From NCBI RefSeq assembly GCF_003073375.1, contig NZ_CP029002.1, positions 1,350,001 to 1,414,000 of the forward strand: a DNA stretch of 64,000 nt. Reading direction: 5' to 3'. Under the pieces are notes generated by a model. It did not search any database. It saw nothing but the letters and a program-made list of their open reading frames with translations, and was not told where the DNA came from. Positions 28,062-37,422 of this stretch are shown in pieces (the first letter of the stretch is position 1; each line of letters opens with the position of its first letter). The DNA comes from Lysinibacillus sp. 2017 (GTDB taxonomy: Bacteria > Bacillota > Bacilli > Bacillales_A > Planococcaceae). The position numbers and the translations under genes were made by a program.

Positions 28062-28095
28062 AAACGACACGCATACTTTTGCGTGTCGTTTCGTT
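28062..28095. terminator. Terminator between cheX-like gene and cba operon
   Basis: Perfect stem AAACGACACGC / GCGTGTCGTTT with loop ATACTTTT. It terminates the cheX-like gene on the minus strand (T-run from the AAAA side). Confidence 0.88.
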
Positions 28096-28107
28096 AAACA
28101 AATTCAA

Positions 28108-28569
28108 TTATTCATTTTCGTCATCAATTGTGTAAAGGATAACGATGTCACCAACACCGTCAATAGTTGCAGGCAATTTAAATGCTTGTTGGAATCCATA
28201 TAGTTTCGTGTTTCCGACCATAACTGTTGGAGGGGTAATATCTAATTCAAGATCATATTGACCTACATATGTACATAAATTTCCTGCAATCATATTACCA
28301 AGTTCACCAGTAAATGATTCAAGCATAGCACCCTCTAGAGGCATTCCGAACATTGCCGATCCAATAGCACCAAAAATTTCAGGGGAGCCATCAATAATAA
28401 TACGTCCCTTTAAATCTCCGACAAGACCAATTAGTACACCCATTTCTTTTTGTTCATATGGCTCAGTTGCAACTGCAGGTGATTTAACATCTATATTCAT
28501 AGGTAAAATTGATTTTAATGAATGAATAGTCCCGTTTAAAATCGTCTGGATATGCTTTGAAGTACTCAA
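28108..28569 (-). CDS. CheX-family chemotaxis phosphatase-like protein
   Basis: 153 residues. The fold and the motif ESFTGELGNMIAGN contain the E-x2-N signature (here E-L-G-N) of CheX/CheC phosphatases which remove phosphate from CheY. A single copy of the motif, and GGLVGDLKG-like core IGLVGDLKGRIII, fit CheX more than CheC. It stands alone between the oxidase operon and the Fur-regulated small gene; no other chemotaxis gene is near, so the partner response regulator is unknown. Confidence 0.85.
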   Translation of the reverse strand: MSTSKHIQTILNGTIHSLKSILPMNIDVKSPAVATEPYEQKEMGVLIGLVGDLKGRIIIDGSPEIFGAIGSAMFGMPLEGAMLESFTGELGNMIAGNLCTYVGQYDLELDITPPTVMVGNTKLYGFQQAFKLPATIDGVGDIVILYTIDDENE

Positions 28570-28647
28570 ATAAATTTCACCCTTTTCATACTTTTTCTAC
28601 ATCTTACCATGTCAAGAAAGTAGATGTATAGAAAAAATTTCAAACTA

Positions 28648-28676
28648 TTGACGTGCGTTTCTCATTGGATTATAAT
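28648..28676 (+). promoter_or_regulatory. Strong SigA promoter for the 26-aa gene
   Basis: TTGACG (28648-28653), exactly 17 bases, TATAAT (28671-28676). The predicted start point falls on or just after the Fur box. Confidence 0.85.
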
Positions 28677-28681
28677 GATAT

Positions 28682-28696
28682 TGATAATTATTATCA
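28682..28696 (+). promoter_or_regulatory. Fur box (perfect 7-1-7)
   Basis: TGATAATTATTATCA equals the B. subtilis Fur 7-1-7 consensus without mismatch; extended leftwards, GATATTGATAATTATTATC matches 17 of 19 of the classical Fur box. It starts six bases after the -10 hexamer, so Fur-Fe would block initiation. Confidence 0.9.
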
Positions 28697-28719
28697 ATTA
28701 ATTCGAGGTGGTGTATCGT

Positions 28720-28800
28720 ATGCTTTATGCATTTATAGGAGCAACAATTTTAGCATATATGGCAATTGGTAATTACGTTTATAAAAATGTAGTGAAGTAA
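28720..28800 (+). CDS. Fur-controlled small membrane peptide (26 aa)
   Basis: ATG 28720 with GAGGTGG nine bases upstream, stop 28798-28800. The peptide has an almost purely hydrophobic helix (residues 2-18, LYAFIGATILAYMAIGN) and a basic end (YVYKNVVK), so a single-pass membrane peptide is likely. Promoter and perfect Fur box directly upstream indicate expression when iron is scarce. I do not recognise a family; small iron-regulated proteins such as Fbp peptides of B. subtilis are basic and different. The transcript may continue to the terminator at 28971 and could also act as an RNA. Confidence 0.65.
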   Translation: MLYAFIGATILAYMAIGNYVYKNVVK

Positions 28801-28852
28801 TTGCATCCACTTAAACTAATTTAAATTTTCATAAACAGACAAATTCAATCGC

Positions 28853-28996
28853 ATGATGCATTTACTTGATACGCTGTTCCAACATGCGGATGATGCATTG
28901 TATGAATCAAAACGTAATGGACGCAATCAAGCAACGCTCTACGAAGTGTTAAAAAGTAAATCGAATACGAAAAACTCCTTTTTGTTAACTAAATAG
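28853..28996 (+). pseudogene. Remnant of a GGDEF-domain gene
   Basis: An open frame of 47 codons encodes HADDALYESKRNGRNQ, the signature end of a GGDEF domain (ADxALYxAKxxGRNxV), and then a short tail. The catalytic part and everything before it are missing and there is no ribosome site. So a diguanylate cyclase gene once stood here and was deleted down to its last 45 codons, or the fragment was brought by recombination. Confidence 0.8.
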
Positions 28997-29012
28997 AATA
29001 AGGAGTTTTTTT
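28971..29012 (+). terminator. Terminator of the GGDEF remnant/Fur peptide transcript
   Basis: AAAACTCCTT / AAGGAGTTTT with T-rich tail; it lies inside the end of the remnant frame and ends any transcript starting at the Fur-controlled promoter. Confidence 0.85.
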
Positions 29013-29191
29013 GCATATAAAAGCAATGCTCTATTTAGTTTGGCTATAAAGATTTTCATGTATGAGCGTAAGAAGCGTAAGTAAAAATAAACAAATTCAA
29101 TAATTTTTATGAAATACTAGCCGATTTTCGTTACCAATCATGGTACTATAGGTTTGTGACGATTTTAAGGCAAATTAAAGGGGTTAGAAAA

Positions 29192-32100
29192 ATGAGTTCG
29201 TTTGATGAAAAAATTCATGAATTGTTACAGCAATCAGCTTTACAATACATAATTTATAATAAAAATGAAGATACAGAACGTGTTGAAAAGCTTAATTTAT
29301 TCGCACGCAAATTATTACAAAAAGAATTTGTTATTGGTTTTGCAGGGCATTTCTCAGCAGGTAAATCAAGTATGATTAATGCATTGTCAGGTGAAGATAT
29401 TTTAGCGGCAAGTCCAATTCCAACGAGTGCCAACATTGTAAAGGTGCATAAGGCAGATGAGGATTTTGCAATCGTATATATGCACAATGAGAAGCCTGTA
29501 AAATTCTCTGCAGGCTTTGATATTAAACAAGTGAAAGAGCTAAGTAAAAATGGTGAGCTTGTGTCTCAAATTGAGATTGGGCATAGTAAATCTGGTTTAC
29601 CACTTGGCGTAACGGTAATGGATACACCAGGTGTGGATTCAACAGACGATGCGCATGCGATGAGTACGGAATCAGCGCTTCATATTGCCGATATGGTATT
29701 CTACACGATGGACTACAACCACGTACAATCAGAGCTGAATTTCCAATTTACGAAGCAACTAATGAAATACAATCCAAATGTATATTTAATTGTTAACCAA
29801 ATTGATAAGCACCGGGATTCAGAACTATCATTTGATGACTTTAAACAATCTGTGCATCATTCATTCGCAGCTTGGGGAGTGACGCCGAAAGATATTTTCT
29901 TCACATCCCTACGTGAAAAGGATCTTCCAAACAATGACTTTGAAAAAGTGAAAAAAATTGTTATGGATTCGATGAATGATTGGCAAGAACAATTAATTTT
30001 AACAGCTGAAAATACATTAACTAAATTACAACATGAGCATGAAACCTATTTAGTAGAAGAAAAGCAAGATCGTTTCGAAACCTATACAGATGTTGTATCT
30101 GAAGATGATTGGGCAAGTCGCCATGATATTTTGGAGCAATTCGACAAACTAACGCGTCAAACAGAGCTATTCTCGTTTGAACAGTGGGATAAATTATTTG
30201 ATGAAAATCGTAAAGAGTTACTTACAAATGCAGCGATTATGCCATCTGATGTACGTGAAAAATTACGCAACTACTTAGAAAGCCAACAAGAGGACTTTAA
30301 AGTAGGCGGTTTATTCACAGCGAAAAAGAAAACGGCTGAGGAACGTGAACGTCGAAAAGAAGAAGGTTTTGCGAGCTTTAATCATGTTGTCCAATCACAA
30401 ATTACAGGGCACATAAAAGCATTAATGAAAACGGCATTAAAAGATGTAGGTGCGTTAACAGATGAGCGTGCAGCTGCCATTGATGCAAAAGTTTTTGATA
30501 TGCCCGTTAGTGTCATGGAAGATCAAGTGCAAAAAAATACAATTGTAACAGGCGATGCAGTATTAAACTTTGCAAACCGTGTTTCAGAAGCAGCGAAACG
30601 ATACTTTATTCAAACAACAGATGCGTGGAAATTAGAACAAAAAGTGGTGCTTGAGCAAGTGGCTTCTGAAGTATCAGCACCAGTCAAACTAAAAATTAAT
30701 GCGATGACTGAAAAAGTACAGGCATTGCAACATATTATGCAAATTGACGAGTTTGAAGCGTATAACCAAAAAGTGATGACACAAGTTTCCAATGAGTTAC
30801 GCGCGGAGTCAAAAGTACATTTAGAAAAATGGACACGTGATCATGAACAAGCGTTAAAAGATATTCGTCCATTTGATGAATCTATGTTAAAGCCAAAAGA
30901 ACAAAAAGTGGAAGAACAGGCCCATCAAGCAACAGAAAAAATTGGTGCAGGTTTAAGTGCGGATACAGTGATTCAAAAAGCGTTAAAAACTGCTGATATT
31001 GTAAGCAATGTTCAAGGGTTTAAGGAAGTAGCAAGCTTCTTAACGAAAAAAGTCGAGCGTTTACAAAAACGAGATTTTACGATTGCATTATTCGGTGCAT
31101 TTAGTGCGGGTAAATCAAGCTTCTCCAATGCGTTAATGGGAGAACGTGTGTTACCAGTATCACCAAACCCGACAACAGCAGCGATTAACAAAATTCGCCC
31201 AGTAACACCAGAGCATCCACATGAAACTGCGGACATTCATTTAAAAAATGAAGCACAGCTACTGGAAGATATTCAAGGTTCGTATGCAGCTATCGGCTTA
31301 CACGTCTCTTCATTAAAAGAAGCGTATGAACGTGCAGAAGAAGGACTAGCAGTAAAATTAACGGACGAACGTTTAAATGTGCATAAATCATTTATTCGTG
31401 CATACTCAGAAGGCTTTGATACATTCATTCCAAAATTAGGTACAACACTTCGAGTAAACCGTCATGATTTTGAAAAGTACGTAGCACAAGAAAATCGTTC
31501 ATGCTTCGTTGATAATATTGATTTCTACTTTGATTCACCTCTGACTCGCATGGGCGTAACCTTAGTAGATACACCAGGAGCAGACTCCATCAATGCTCGT
31601 CATACAGGTGTTGCATTTGATTATATTCGAAATGCAGATGCGATTCTTTTCATCACATACTTTAACCATGCATTTGCAAAAGCGGACCGTGAATTCTTAA
31701 TTCAATTAGGTCGTGTAAAAGATGCGTTTGAATTAGATAAAATGTTCTTCATCGTGAATGCGATCGACTTAGCTTCGACAATGGATGAAGAGGAAGAAGT
31801 AAAAGGGTATGTGCGCTCTGAATTACAACGCTTTGGTATTCGTTTCCCAAGACTTTACGGGGTATCAAGCTTACTCGCATTAAAAGAAAAGCAAGATCAA
31901 CAAGAACATCAATCGGGTATGGCACCATTTGAAGATGCGTTCCATTATTTCTTAAATGACGAATTAATGGGCATCGCAGTTCAAGCATTACAAGAGGAAG
32001 TCGACAAAACCGAAGCGCGTTTATACGATTTAATCACGCAAACCGAAGAGAACTTAAAACGTAAAGATGAGCGTTTAGGCGAATTAGCGCACTTAGAAAA

Positions 32101-32803
32101 ACATATCCGTTCGAACTACCAAAGTACACAAACGTCAATGGTTGAAAGTGAAACGAAGCAAGAATTAGATGAGTTATTATACTATGTGTTACAGCGTGTG
32201 TATTATCGTTATCCTGATTTCTTCCGTGAAAGCTATAACCCATCGACATTTGCTCAAATGCCAGCGCAACAAGCGTTAGAATCGGCATTAAAAGAAGTGT
32301 TACATGCATTAAGCTTTGACTTTGCGCAAGAATTACGTGTAACGAACTTCCGTTTAGCACAATTTGTTGAGAAGAAAATGAAAGAACGCTTTAAAGATGA
32401 AGTGCGTAATTTAAAAGAACTAAATCCAAGTTTTGCATTTTTAGCGTATGAAGGAACGGAACCACAATTAATGGATTATACAGGGCCATTTAGTGATATC
32501 ACGCCTTATACAAGTGTTAAATCTTATTTTAAAAATGCAAAGTCATTCTTTGAGAAAAATGAGAAAGAACAATTACGTGATGCATTAGAACAGCTAACAA
32601 AACCAGATGCCCAAAAGTTTTTAGAAATAGAAAAAGAAAAATTAGTGGAGTGGGCAAATGGCTTTATTGCAATTGATGCAGAAGGATTACGCCAACATAT
32701 GCTTGAGCAAGCTGTTGAACAAATCGACACAGAGCGTTTACTACTTCAAGAGGAAAGCCGTTTAGCTGTTTGGAAAGACATTTATGCACAATTAAAATCG
32801 TAA
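29192..32803 (+). CDS. dynA: Dynamin-like GTPase DynA, fused double dynamin
   Basis: 1203 residues made of two dynamin units in tandem, as in B. subtilis DynA (YpbR). G1 motifs GHFSAGKSS (near residue 51) and GAFSAGKSS (near 635), switch threonines IPTSAN and NPTTAA, DTPG in both halves (MDTPGVDST, VDTPGADSI), and NQID/NAID. The rest is long helical stalk with coiled coils. DynA tethers and fuses membranes and protects against membrane stress and phage-induced lysis. ATG 29192 after AAAGGGG; the longer frame to 29156 lacks a site. A sulfurtransferase gene follows 15 bases later. Confidence 0.95.
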   Translation: MSSFDEKIHELLQQSALQYIIYNKNEDTERVEKLNLFARKLLQKEFVIGFAGHFSAGKSSMINALSGEDILAASPIPTSANIVKVHKADEDFAIVYMHNEKPVKFSAGFDIKQVKELSKNGELVSQIEIGHSKSGLPLGVTVMDTPGVDSTDDAHAMSTESALHIADMVFYTMDYNHVQSELNFQFTKQLMKYNPNVYLIVNQIDKHRDSELSFDDFKQSVHHSFAAWGVTPKDIFFTSLREKDLPNNDFEKVKKIVMDSMNDWQEQLILTAENTLTKLQHEHETYLVEEKQDRFETYTDVVSEDDWASRHDILEQFDKLTRQTELFSFEQWDKLFDENRKELLTNAAIMPSDVREKLRNYLESQQEDFKVGGLFTAKKKTAEERERRKEEGFASFNHVVQSQITGHIKALMKTALKDVGALTDERAAAIDAKVFDMPVSVMEDQVQKNTIVTGDAVLNFANRVSEAAKRYFIQTTDAWKLEQKVVLEQVASEVSAPVKLKINAMTEKVQALQHIMQIDEFEAYNQKVMTQVSNELRAESKVHLEKWTRDHEQALKDIRPFDESMLKPKEQKVEEQAHQATEKIGAGLSADTVIQKALKTADIVSNVQGFKEVASFLTKKVERLQKRDFTIALFGAFSAGKSSFSNALMGERVLPVSPNPTTAAINKIRPVTPEHPHETADIHLKNEAQLLEDIQGSYAAIGLHVSSLKEAYERAEEGLAVKLTDERLNVHKSFIRAYSEGFDTFIPKLGTTLRVNRHDFEKYVAQENRSCFVDNIDFYFDSPLTRMGVTLVDTPGADSINARHTGVAFDYIRNADAILFITYFNHAFAKADREFLIQLGRVKDAFELDKMFFIVNAIDLASTMDEEEEVKGYVRSELQRFGIRFPRLYGVSSLLALKEKQDQQEHQSGMAPFEDAFHYFLNDELMGIAVQALQEEVDKTEARLYDLITQTEENLKRKDERLGELAHLEKHIRSNYQSTQTSMVESETKQELDELLYYVLQRVYYRYPDFFRESYNPSTFAQMPAQQALESALKEVLHALSFDFAQELRVTNFRLAQFVEKKMKERFKDEVRNLKELNPSFAFLAYEGTEPQLMDYTGPFSDITPYTSVKSYFKNAKSFFEKNEKEQLRDALEQLTKPDAQKFLEIEKEKLVEWANGFIAIDAEGLRQHMLEQAVEQIDTERLLLQEESRLAVWKDIYAQLKS

Positions 32804-32818
32804 AGAGAGGTTTATAAA

Positions 32819-33628
32819 ATGCCAAAAGTATTTGTTACAGCAGATAAATTAGAACGTAACGGTCGTTTTATTGACACACGCTTTGATTTACAAAATGACG
32901 AATTAGGTAAAGAGTTATATGATAAAGAACATATTGAAGGGGCGATTTATTGGGATTTAGAGCAAGACCTTTCGGATATGACAAAAACGGATGGTCGTCA
33001 CCCATTGCCAAATAAAGAGGATTTGCATGCGTTATTTGAAAAGCATGGTTTACGCTATGATGATGCAATTTATATTTATGATCAGGGTGCTTCGCCTTAT
33101 GCGACTAGAGCTTGGTGGATATTAAAATACGCAGGCTTTCAACATGCTTATATCGTGAATGGCGGATATGATGCGTTGATGTTTGCAGGATTTTCTATGA
33201 CATCAGCTGTTCCAACATTTGCCCCAACAAAGCTCGATCTAAATTGGAACGATAGTATTCTAATGTCACGTAAAGATGTGTTAAATATTGTGGAGGGCAA
33301 TCACAAAGCCACATTATTGGATGCACGAGCAGCAGGACGTTACCGTGGAGATTTTGAACCGCTTGATCCGATTGCAGGACATATTCCAACCGCAAAAAAT
33401 TATGATTGGGAACTACTAAAAGACCAATCCCAATTAGTTATTACGAATTCATTGCTTGAGAAAGTATCAAAGGATGAAGAAATTATTATCTATTGTGGGT
33501 CAGGAGTTACAGCAACACCGATTTATTCGATTCTTGCACAAGCAGGCTATCAAAATATCAAAATTTATATGGCGGGTTACAGTGATTGGTCGAAACATCA
33601 TTCAATTGAAAAAGGCGAAAATCTGTAA
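32819..33628 (+). CDS. Two-domain rhodanese-type sulfurtransferase
   Basis: 269 residues with two rhodanese modules; the first (about 5-125) is inactive, the second carries the active-site loop YCGSGVTAT with the cysteine that holds the persulfide. The CGSGVTA loop is typical of the 3-mercaptopyruvate sulfurtransferase/TST group. Substrate cannot be settled from sequence. Fifteen bases after dynA and followed by a terminator, so cotranscribed with it. Confidence 0.9.
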   Translation: MPKVFVTADKLERNGRFIDTRFDLQNDELGKELYDKEHIEGAIYWDLEQDLSDMTKTDGRHPLPNKEDLHALFEKHGLRYDDAIYIYDQGASPYATRAWWILKYAGFQHAYIVNGGYDALMFAGFSMTSAVPTFAPTKLDLNWNDSILMSRKDVLNIVEGNHKATLLDARAAGRYRGDFEPLDPIAGHIPTAKNYDWELLKDQSQLVITNSLLEKVSKDEEIIIYCGSGVTATPIYSILAQAGYQNIKIYMAGYSDWSKHHSIEKGENL

Positions 33629-33637
33629 TTAGTTAAG

Positions 33638-33678
33638 GAGTTACTTTGTGAGATTGTTCACAAAGTAACTCTTTTTTG
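33638..33678 (+). terminator. Terminator after the sulfurtransferase gene
   Basis: Perfect 14-base stem GAGTTACTTTGTGA / TCACAAAGTAACTC with a 6-base loop and T6 tail. Confidence 0.95.
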
Positions 33679-33797
33679 TCCTTTAAAACAAAAATTTACT
33701 CTCTTCCGATAATGATTTTCTACTTTGAGAAGCGTATTGCTATCATTTATGATAGAGTTATTTACAAGAAAATGGATAATTGAAGGAGTGGGTTTTG

Positions 33798-34607
33798 ATG
33801 TTTTTTAAAAAAAAAGCAGAGCAAAGTGAACATTCTGGTGTACGTATGATGAATGGTTTTATACGCTTTAAAGCCATTCGATTAAATGTTTATTGCTTTG
33901 AAGTTGATGGCGTGTTAATCGACACGGGTGCCGCGAAACTACTTGATCAATTTAAGCCGTTCTTTTCAGAAATGGATGTTGATCAAATCATGTTAACACA
34001 TTATCATGAAGACCATTCTGGCTGTGTGCAGTATTTACAAAAAAACTATAACTTGCCCGTGTATATGAGTGATATTAGACGATTAGAATGCAAAGAAAAG
34101 GCTAACTATCCCCTTTATCGAAAGTTATTTTGGGGAAGTCGCCCAAGTTTTACTGCACAAGCGATTGGACAACAATTTTCATCGAGAACATCGAACTGGT
34201 CTGTTATTGAAACACCAGGTCACACAAATGACCATTTAGCATTCTTAAATGAAACAACAGGTCAATTATTCACAGGAGATTTATTTGTATCTCCAAAAAC
34301 GAAGGTTGTTTTGAAGGAGGAAAGCATTCCACAAATTATTTCATCGATTGAAAAAGTCCTTACATATGATTTTGACGAAATGTATTGTAATCATGCGGGC
34401 TTTGTAAAAAATGGACGCCAAGCATTAAAACGGAAGCATGAGTATTTAGTGGAGTTAACCAATCAAATTCAGATAATGAACGAGGAAGGCTTAACACTAA
34501 AAGAAATTAACCATCAACTATTTCATAAGAAGTATCCAATTACCCGTGTATCAGCAGGAGAATGGGATTCAGCACATATTGTTGCATCGGTATTAAGGAA
34601 AAGTTAA
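33798..34607 (+). CDS. Metallo-beta-lactamase-fold hydrolase
   Basis: 269 residues. HYHEDHSGC is the HxHxDH zinc motif, followed by the His in ETPGHTNDHL, Asp in TGDLFVS and a late His in NHAGFV; both metals could bind. The N-terminus is lysine-rich (MFFKKKAEQ). A C-terminal 60-residue helical part ends the protein. ATG 33798 is placed by AAGGAGTGG; the TTG 18 bases upstream is within that site. Substrate unknown; most relatives hydrolyse thioesters or phosphoesters. Confidence 0.88.
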   Translation: MFFKKKAEQSEHSGVRMMNGFIRFKAIRLNVYCFEVDGVLIDTGAAKLLDQFKPFFSEMDVDQIMLTHYHEDHSGCVQYLQKNYNLPVYMSDIRRLECKEKANYPLYRKLFWGSRPSFTAQAIGQQFSSRTSNWSVIETPGHTNDHLAFLNETTGQLFTGDLFVSPKTKVVLKEESIPQIISSIEKVLTYDFDEMYCNHAGFVKNGRQALKRKHEYLVELTNQIQIMNEEGLTLKEINHQLFHKKYPITRVSAGEWDSAHIVASVLRKS

Positions 34608-34910
34608 CCTTTACAATCTCTTTACAATTGAATAATTAAATTATTTGATTATAGTAATAACAACAGCGATTGTATAATTAATTTCTATCGAAAATACATA
34701 AATATCATTGTTTTTATTACTTTTTTCTTCTTTTTTTAAAAGAGTCTCTTCTTTTTTTAATAATATTTTTGGATTTATGTCTATTTCATTTATGTCGATT
34801 GTAAAGGTTTTGTTAAGAAGTTATGTGAAAGTTGATGAATGCGAAAAATCGGTGGTATGATGACCTAAGTTTAAAGATATATACTTCATTTTATAGGAGG
34901 ATTTACAATC
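34608..34910. other. Intergenic region upstream of the phosphate transporter
   Basis: 303 bases, very AT-rich. TTTACA-5-TTTACA direct repeats at 34610-34626 and, nearer to the gene on the opposite strand sense, TGTAAA-5-TGTTAA-7-TGTGAA at 34800-34829, resemble PhoP boxes (TT-A/C/T-ACA repeats every 11 bases). Oligo-T tracts around 34712-34760. No ORF. Confidence 0.5.
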
Positions 34911-35531
34911 ATGTTCAACTCAAAAAAACCAGATCCATTTTTTGAAGGATTATTAAATATTGCAAAAAACGTACAAGAGGGTGCAAATTTTGCAAGGGAA
35001 TGTACAATTACAAACATTGCGGACTTGAAACAAATTCAAATTAAAATGAAATCATACGAAACAGCTGGCGATAAATTAATCCATGAATTAATCGTCAAAT
35101 TAAATGATTCGTTCATGACACCGATTGAACGTGAAGATATTTTATCACTTGCGATCAAGTTAGATGATATTTTGGATGGAATTGAAAATACGATTGCGCA
35201 TTTTGAAATGTATGCATTTACAGAAGTGAATCACTATATGCGTGATTTTGTAGACTTCATCGCGAAAGCCTCAGATGAAGCAGTAAAAGCAATGGTATTA
35301 TTAAATAAAAGGGATCTATTAGGAATGCATCAACATGCAATTTTAATGAAAGATTATGAGCATCAGTGTGATGAGATTTTCCGTAAGTCGATTACGGAAT
35401 TGTTCGAAGTTGAAAAAGATCCGATTCGCTTAATTATATTTAAGGACTTATATGAGCAATTAGAAGAAAGTGCCGACTATTGCCAAACAGTTGCAAATAC
35501 AATTGAAACAATCATTATGCGTAATGCATAA
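34911..35531 (+). CDS. Pit accessory protein, DUF47/PhoU-like
   Basis: 206 residues, PhoU-like three-helix repeats (SYETAGDKLIHELIVKLND, YEHQCDEIFRKSI with paired acidic metal-binding positions). DUF47 proteins are encoded directly before Pit-type phosphate carriers and are thought to gate them. RBS AGGAGG before ATG. Nineteen bases before the transporter. Confidence 0.9.
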   Translation: MFNSKKPDPFFEGLLNIAKNVQEGANFARECTITNIADLKQIQIKMKSYETAGDKLIHELIVKLNDSFMTPIEREDILSLAIKLDDILDGIENTIAHFEMYAFTEVNHYMRDFVDFIAKASDEAVKAMVLLNKRDLLGMHQHAILMKDYEHQCDEIFRKSITELFEVEKDPIRLIIFKDLYEQLEESADYCQTVANTIETIIMRNA

Positions 35532-35549
35532 CGTGTGAAGGGGTAAACT

Positions 35550-36566
35550 ATGAATACGTTATTAATCATTACTATACTCGTTGTAATCTTTGCGTTAGCC
35601 TTTGATTTTATTAACGGTTTTCATGATACGGCAAACGCAATTGCAACATCTGTCTCGACGCGTGCTTTAAAGCCGCGTGTCGCTATATTGATGGCAGCAA
35701 TCATGAACTTTGTTGGGGCAATTACATTCGTAGGTGTAGCAAAAGCTGTTGCATCTGGAATTGTTGATCCTTTCTCGCTCAATGCTTTTGAAGGCGATGT
35801 TACAGGTTCGGTTGTTATTTTGGCTGCACTAAGTTCGGCCATTACGTGGAACTTAGTGACGTGGTATTTCGGAATTCCTTCAAGTTCATCTCATACATTA
35901 ATTGGTTCAATTGCAGGGGCGGCAGTGGCGTCTGCTGGTTTTGAAATTATCAATTACACAGGTTTTCTTAAAATTATACAAGCATTAATCATGTCGCCGA
36001 TTATCGCGATTGTACTTGGCTTTATCGTCATGAAGATTTTTAAGTTTATTTTTAAGCATTCTCCTTTATATACAACAACAAAGGCATTTCGTATAACGCA
36101 AATCGGTACGGCAGCCCTTCAATCGTTTACACATGGGACAAACGATGCGCAAAAAGCGATGGGGATTATTACAATGGCTCTAATCGCTGCGAATTGGCAA
36201 ACAACAGATGAAGTACAAAGCTGGGTTCGTTTTGCTTGTGCACTAGCGATGGGTCTTGGAACATCGATTGGTGGTTACAAAATTATTAAAACAGTGGGCG
36301 GTAAAATTATGAAAATCCGTCCTATTAATGGTGTAGCTGCAGACTTAAGTTCTGCATCGATTATTTTTGGGGCAACTCTTATTGCATTACCTGTATCAAC
36401 AACACATGTTATTTCTTCAGCCATTATGGGTGTCGGTGCGGCACAACGGGTAAAAGGTGTAAGATGGGGTATGGCACGTAAAATTGTCATTACGTGGTTC
36501 ATTACTCTCCCTATATCTGCATTAATGGCAGGATTATTTTATGTTTTATATAATATCATTTTCTAA
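35550..36566 (+). CDS. pit: PitA-type inorganic phosphate transporter
   Basis: 338 residues, about 10 membrane helices, with the two PHO-4 signatures: DFINGFHDTANAIATSVSTRAL at the N-terminus and THGTNDAQKAMGIITMAL in the second half, each containing the ion-binding Asp/Asn. Low-affinity phosphate symporter. The DUF47 partner upstream argues for phosphate over sulfate (CysP) as substrate. Terminator follows. Confidence 0.92.
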   Translation: MNTLLIITILVVIFALAFDFINGFHDTANAIATSVSTRALKPRVAILMAAIMNFVGAITFVGVAKAVASGIVDPFSLNAFEGDVTGSVVILAALSSAITWNLVTWYFGIPSSSSHTLIGSIAGAAVASAGFEIINYTGFLKIIQALIMSPIIAIVLGFIVMKIFKFIFKHSPLYTTTKAFRITQIGTAALQSFTHGTNDAQKAMGIITMALIAANWQTTDEVQSWVRFACALAMGLGTSIGGYKIIKTVGGKIMKIRPINGVAADLSSASIIFGATLIALPVSTTHVISSAIMGVGAAQRVKGVRWGMARKIVITWFITLPISALMAGLFYVLYNIIF

Positions 36567-36570
36567 TATA

Positions 36571-36608
36571 AAAACGGCTACTCGTATATTTTACGAGAGC
36601 CGTTTTTT
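36571..36608. terminator. Terminator between pit and the protease gene
   Basis: AAAACGGCTACTCGTA / TACGAGAGCCGTTTT with one bulged A and T6; usable from both sides, the minus-strand protease stop codon lies at its right edge. Confidence 0.88.
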
Positions 36609-37422
36609 AGTGTATCCATTGTGAAAACAGTTCATGTGCTCTTTCAATTGGGATGAATAAGCCGACTTTTCCATGTGGATCTCGTTTACCTGTAGCAAAT
36701 ACGACCCCAATGACTTCACCATCTTCTCTAATGACAGGGCTACCACTATTGCCTTTATAAACGGGGGCATCCATCATCACAATTTCTGTATCAATTGAAG
36801 TCGCCGTTGTAAGACCCACAATTTTCCCTTCATTGGCAATGCCACTAAATGCGAGCGGATTCCCGATAAAGTATACATGTTGTTGATCTAAAAATGTACT
36901 CGAATCACTTAATGTTAAATGGGGTAGTTCACTGCCATCCACTTTTATTAAGGCTAAGTCATATTGCTCATACGCTTCAATGACTTCCGCTTGATAAAGG
37001 GAATTATCTGGGAACACAACTGTTAGCGTTAACGCATCATCTATGACGTGTTCATTTGTTAAAATATAACCGTCTTCACTAACCACAAAACCTGTCCCTT
37101 TACTTGACTCCGTATTAATTGTAACAACGGACTTTTTATAAGTTTGAATATTTTCTTGACTAGAAAGTTGAGAGGAAACCTTGACGAACTCAATTGCTGG
37201 AATGGAATATATATTAAATAAAATAGCAAATGTATTAAAGACAAGTATAAGTGCCATTAGCCAAACGACAAGACGGACAATAGGCTTTTGTTTTTTCTTT
37301 TTTTTGATGGAAGGATTTAGTCTCTCTTCCCTTGCTTTAGCAAGTGCCTTTTCTTGTTCATCTAAAACTAATTGCAAAAACTCTTCTTCAGTTAGTTCTT
37401 CTGATTTGTAATCTTCAGCCAT
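36607..37422 (-). CDS. Membrane-anchored trypsin-like serine protease without PDZ domain
   Basis: 271 residues: an acidic N-terminal 20 residues, a basic stretch KKKKKQK, one membrane helix (about 48-70, LVVWLMALILVFNTFAIL), then an S1C/DegP-like protease domain with the catalytic triad His in TNEHVID, Asp in YDLALIK and Ser in YKGNSGSPV. There is no PDZ domain, unlike HtrA/DegP. Likely an extracytoplasmic quality-control or processing protease. GGAGGG ribosome site. Its promoter region is shared with the malic enzyme gene. Confidence 0.88.
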   Translation of the reverse strand: MAEDYKSEELTEEEFLQLVLDEQEKALAKAREERLNPSIKKKKKQKPIVRLVVWLMALILVFNTFAILFNIYSIPAIEFVKVSSQLSSQENIQTYKKSVVTINTESSKGTGFVVSEDGYILTNEHVIDDALTLTVVFPDNSLYQAEVIEAYEQYDLALIKVDGSELPHLTLSDSSTFLDQQHVYFIGNPLAFSGIANEGKIVGLTTATSIDTEIVMMDAPVYKGNSGSPVIREDGEVIGVVFATGKRDPHGKVGLFIPIERAHELFSQWIH

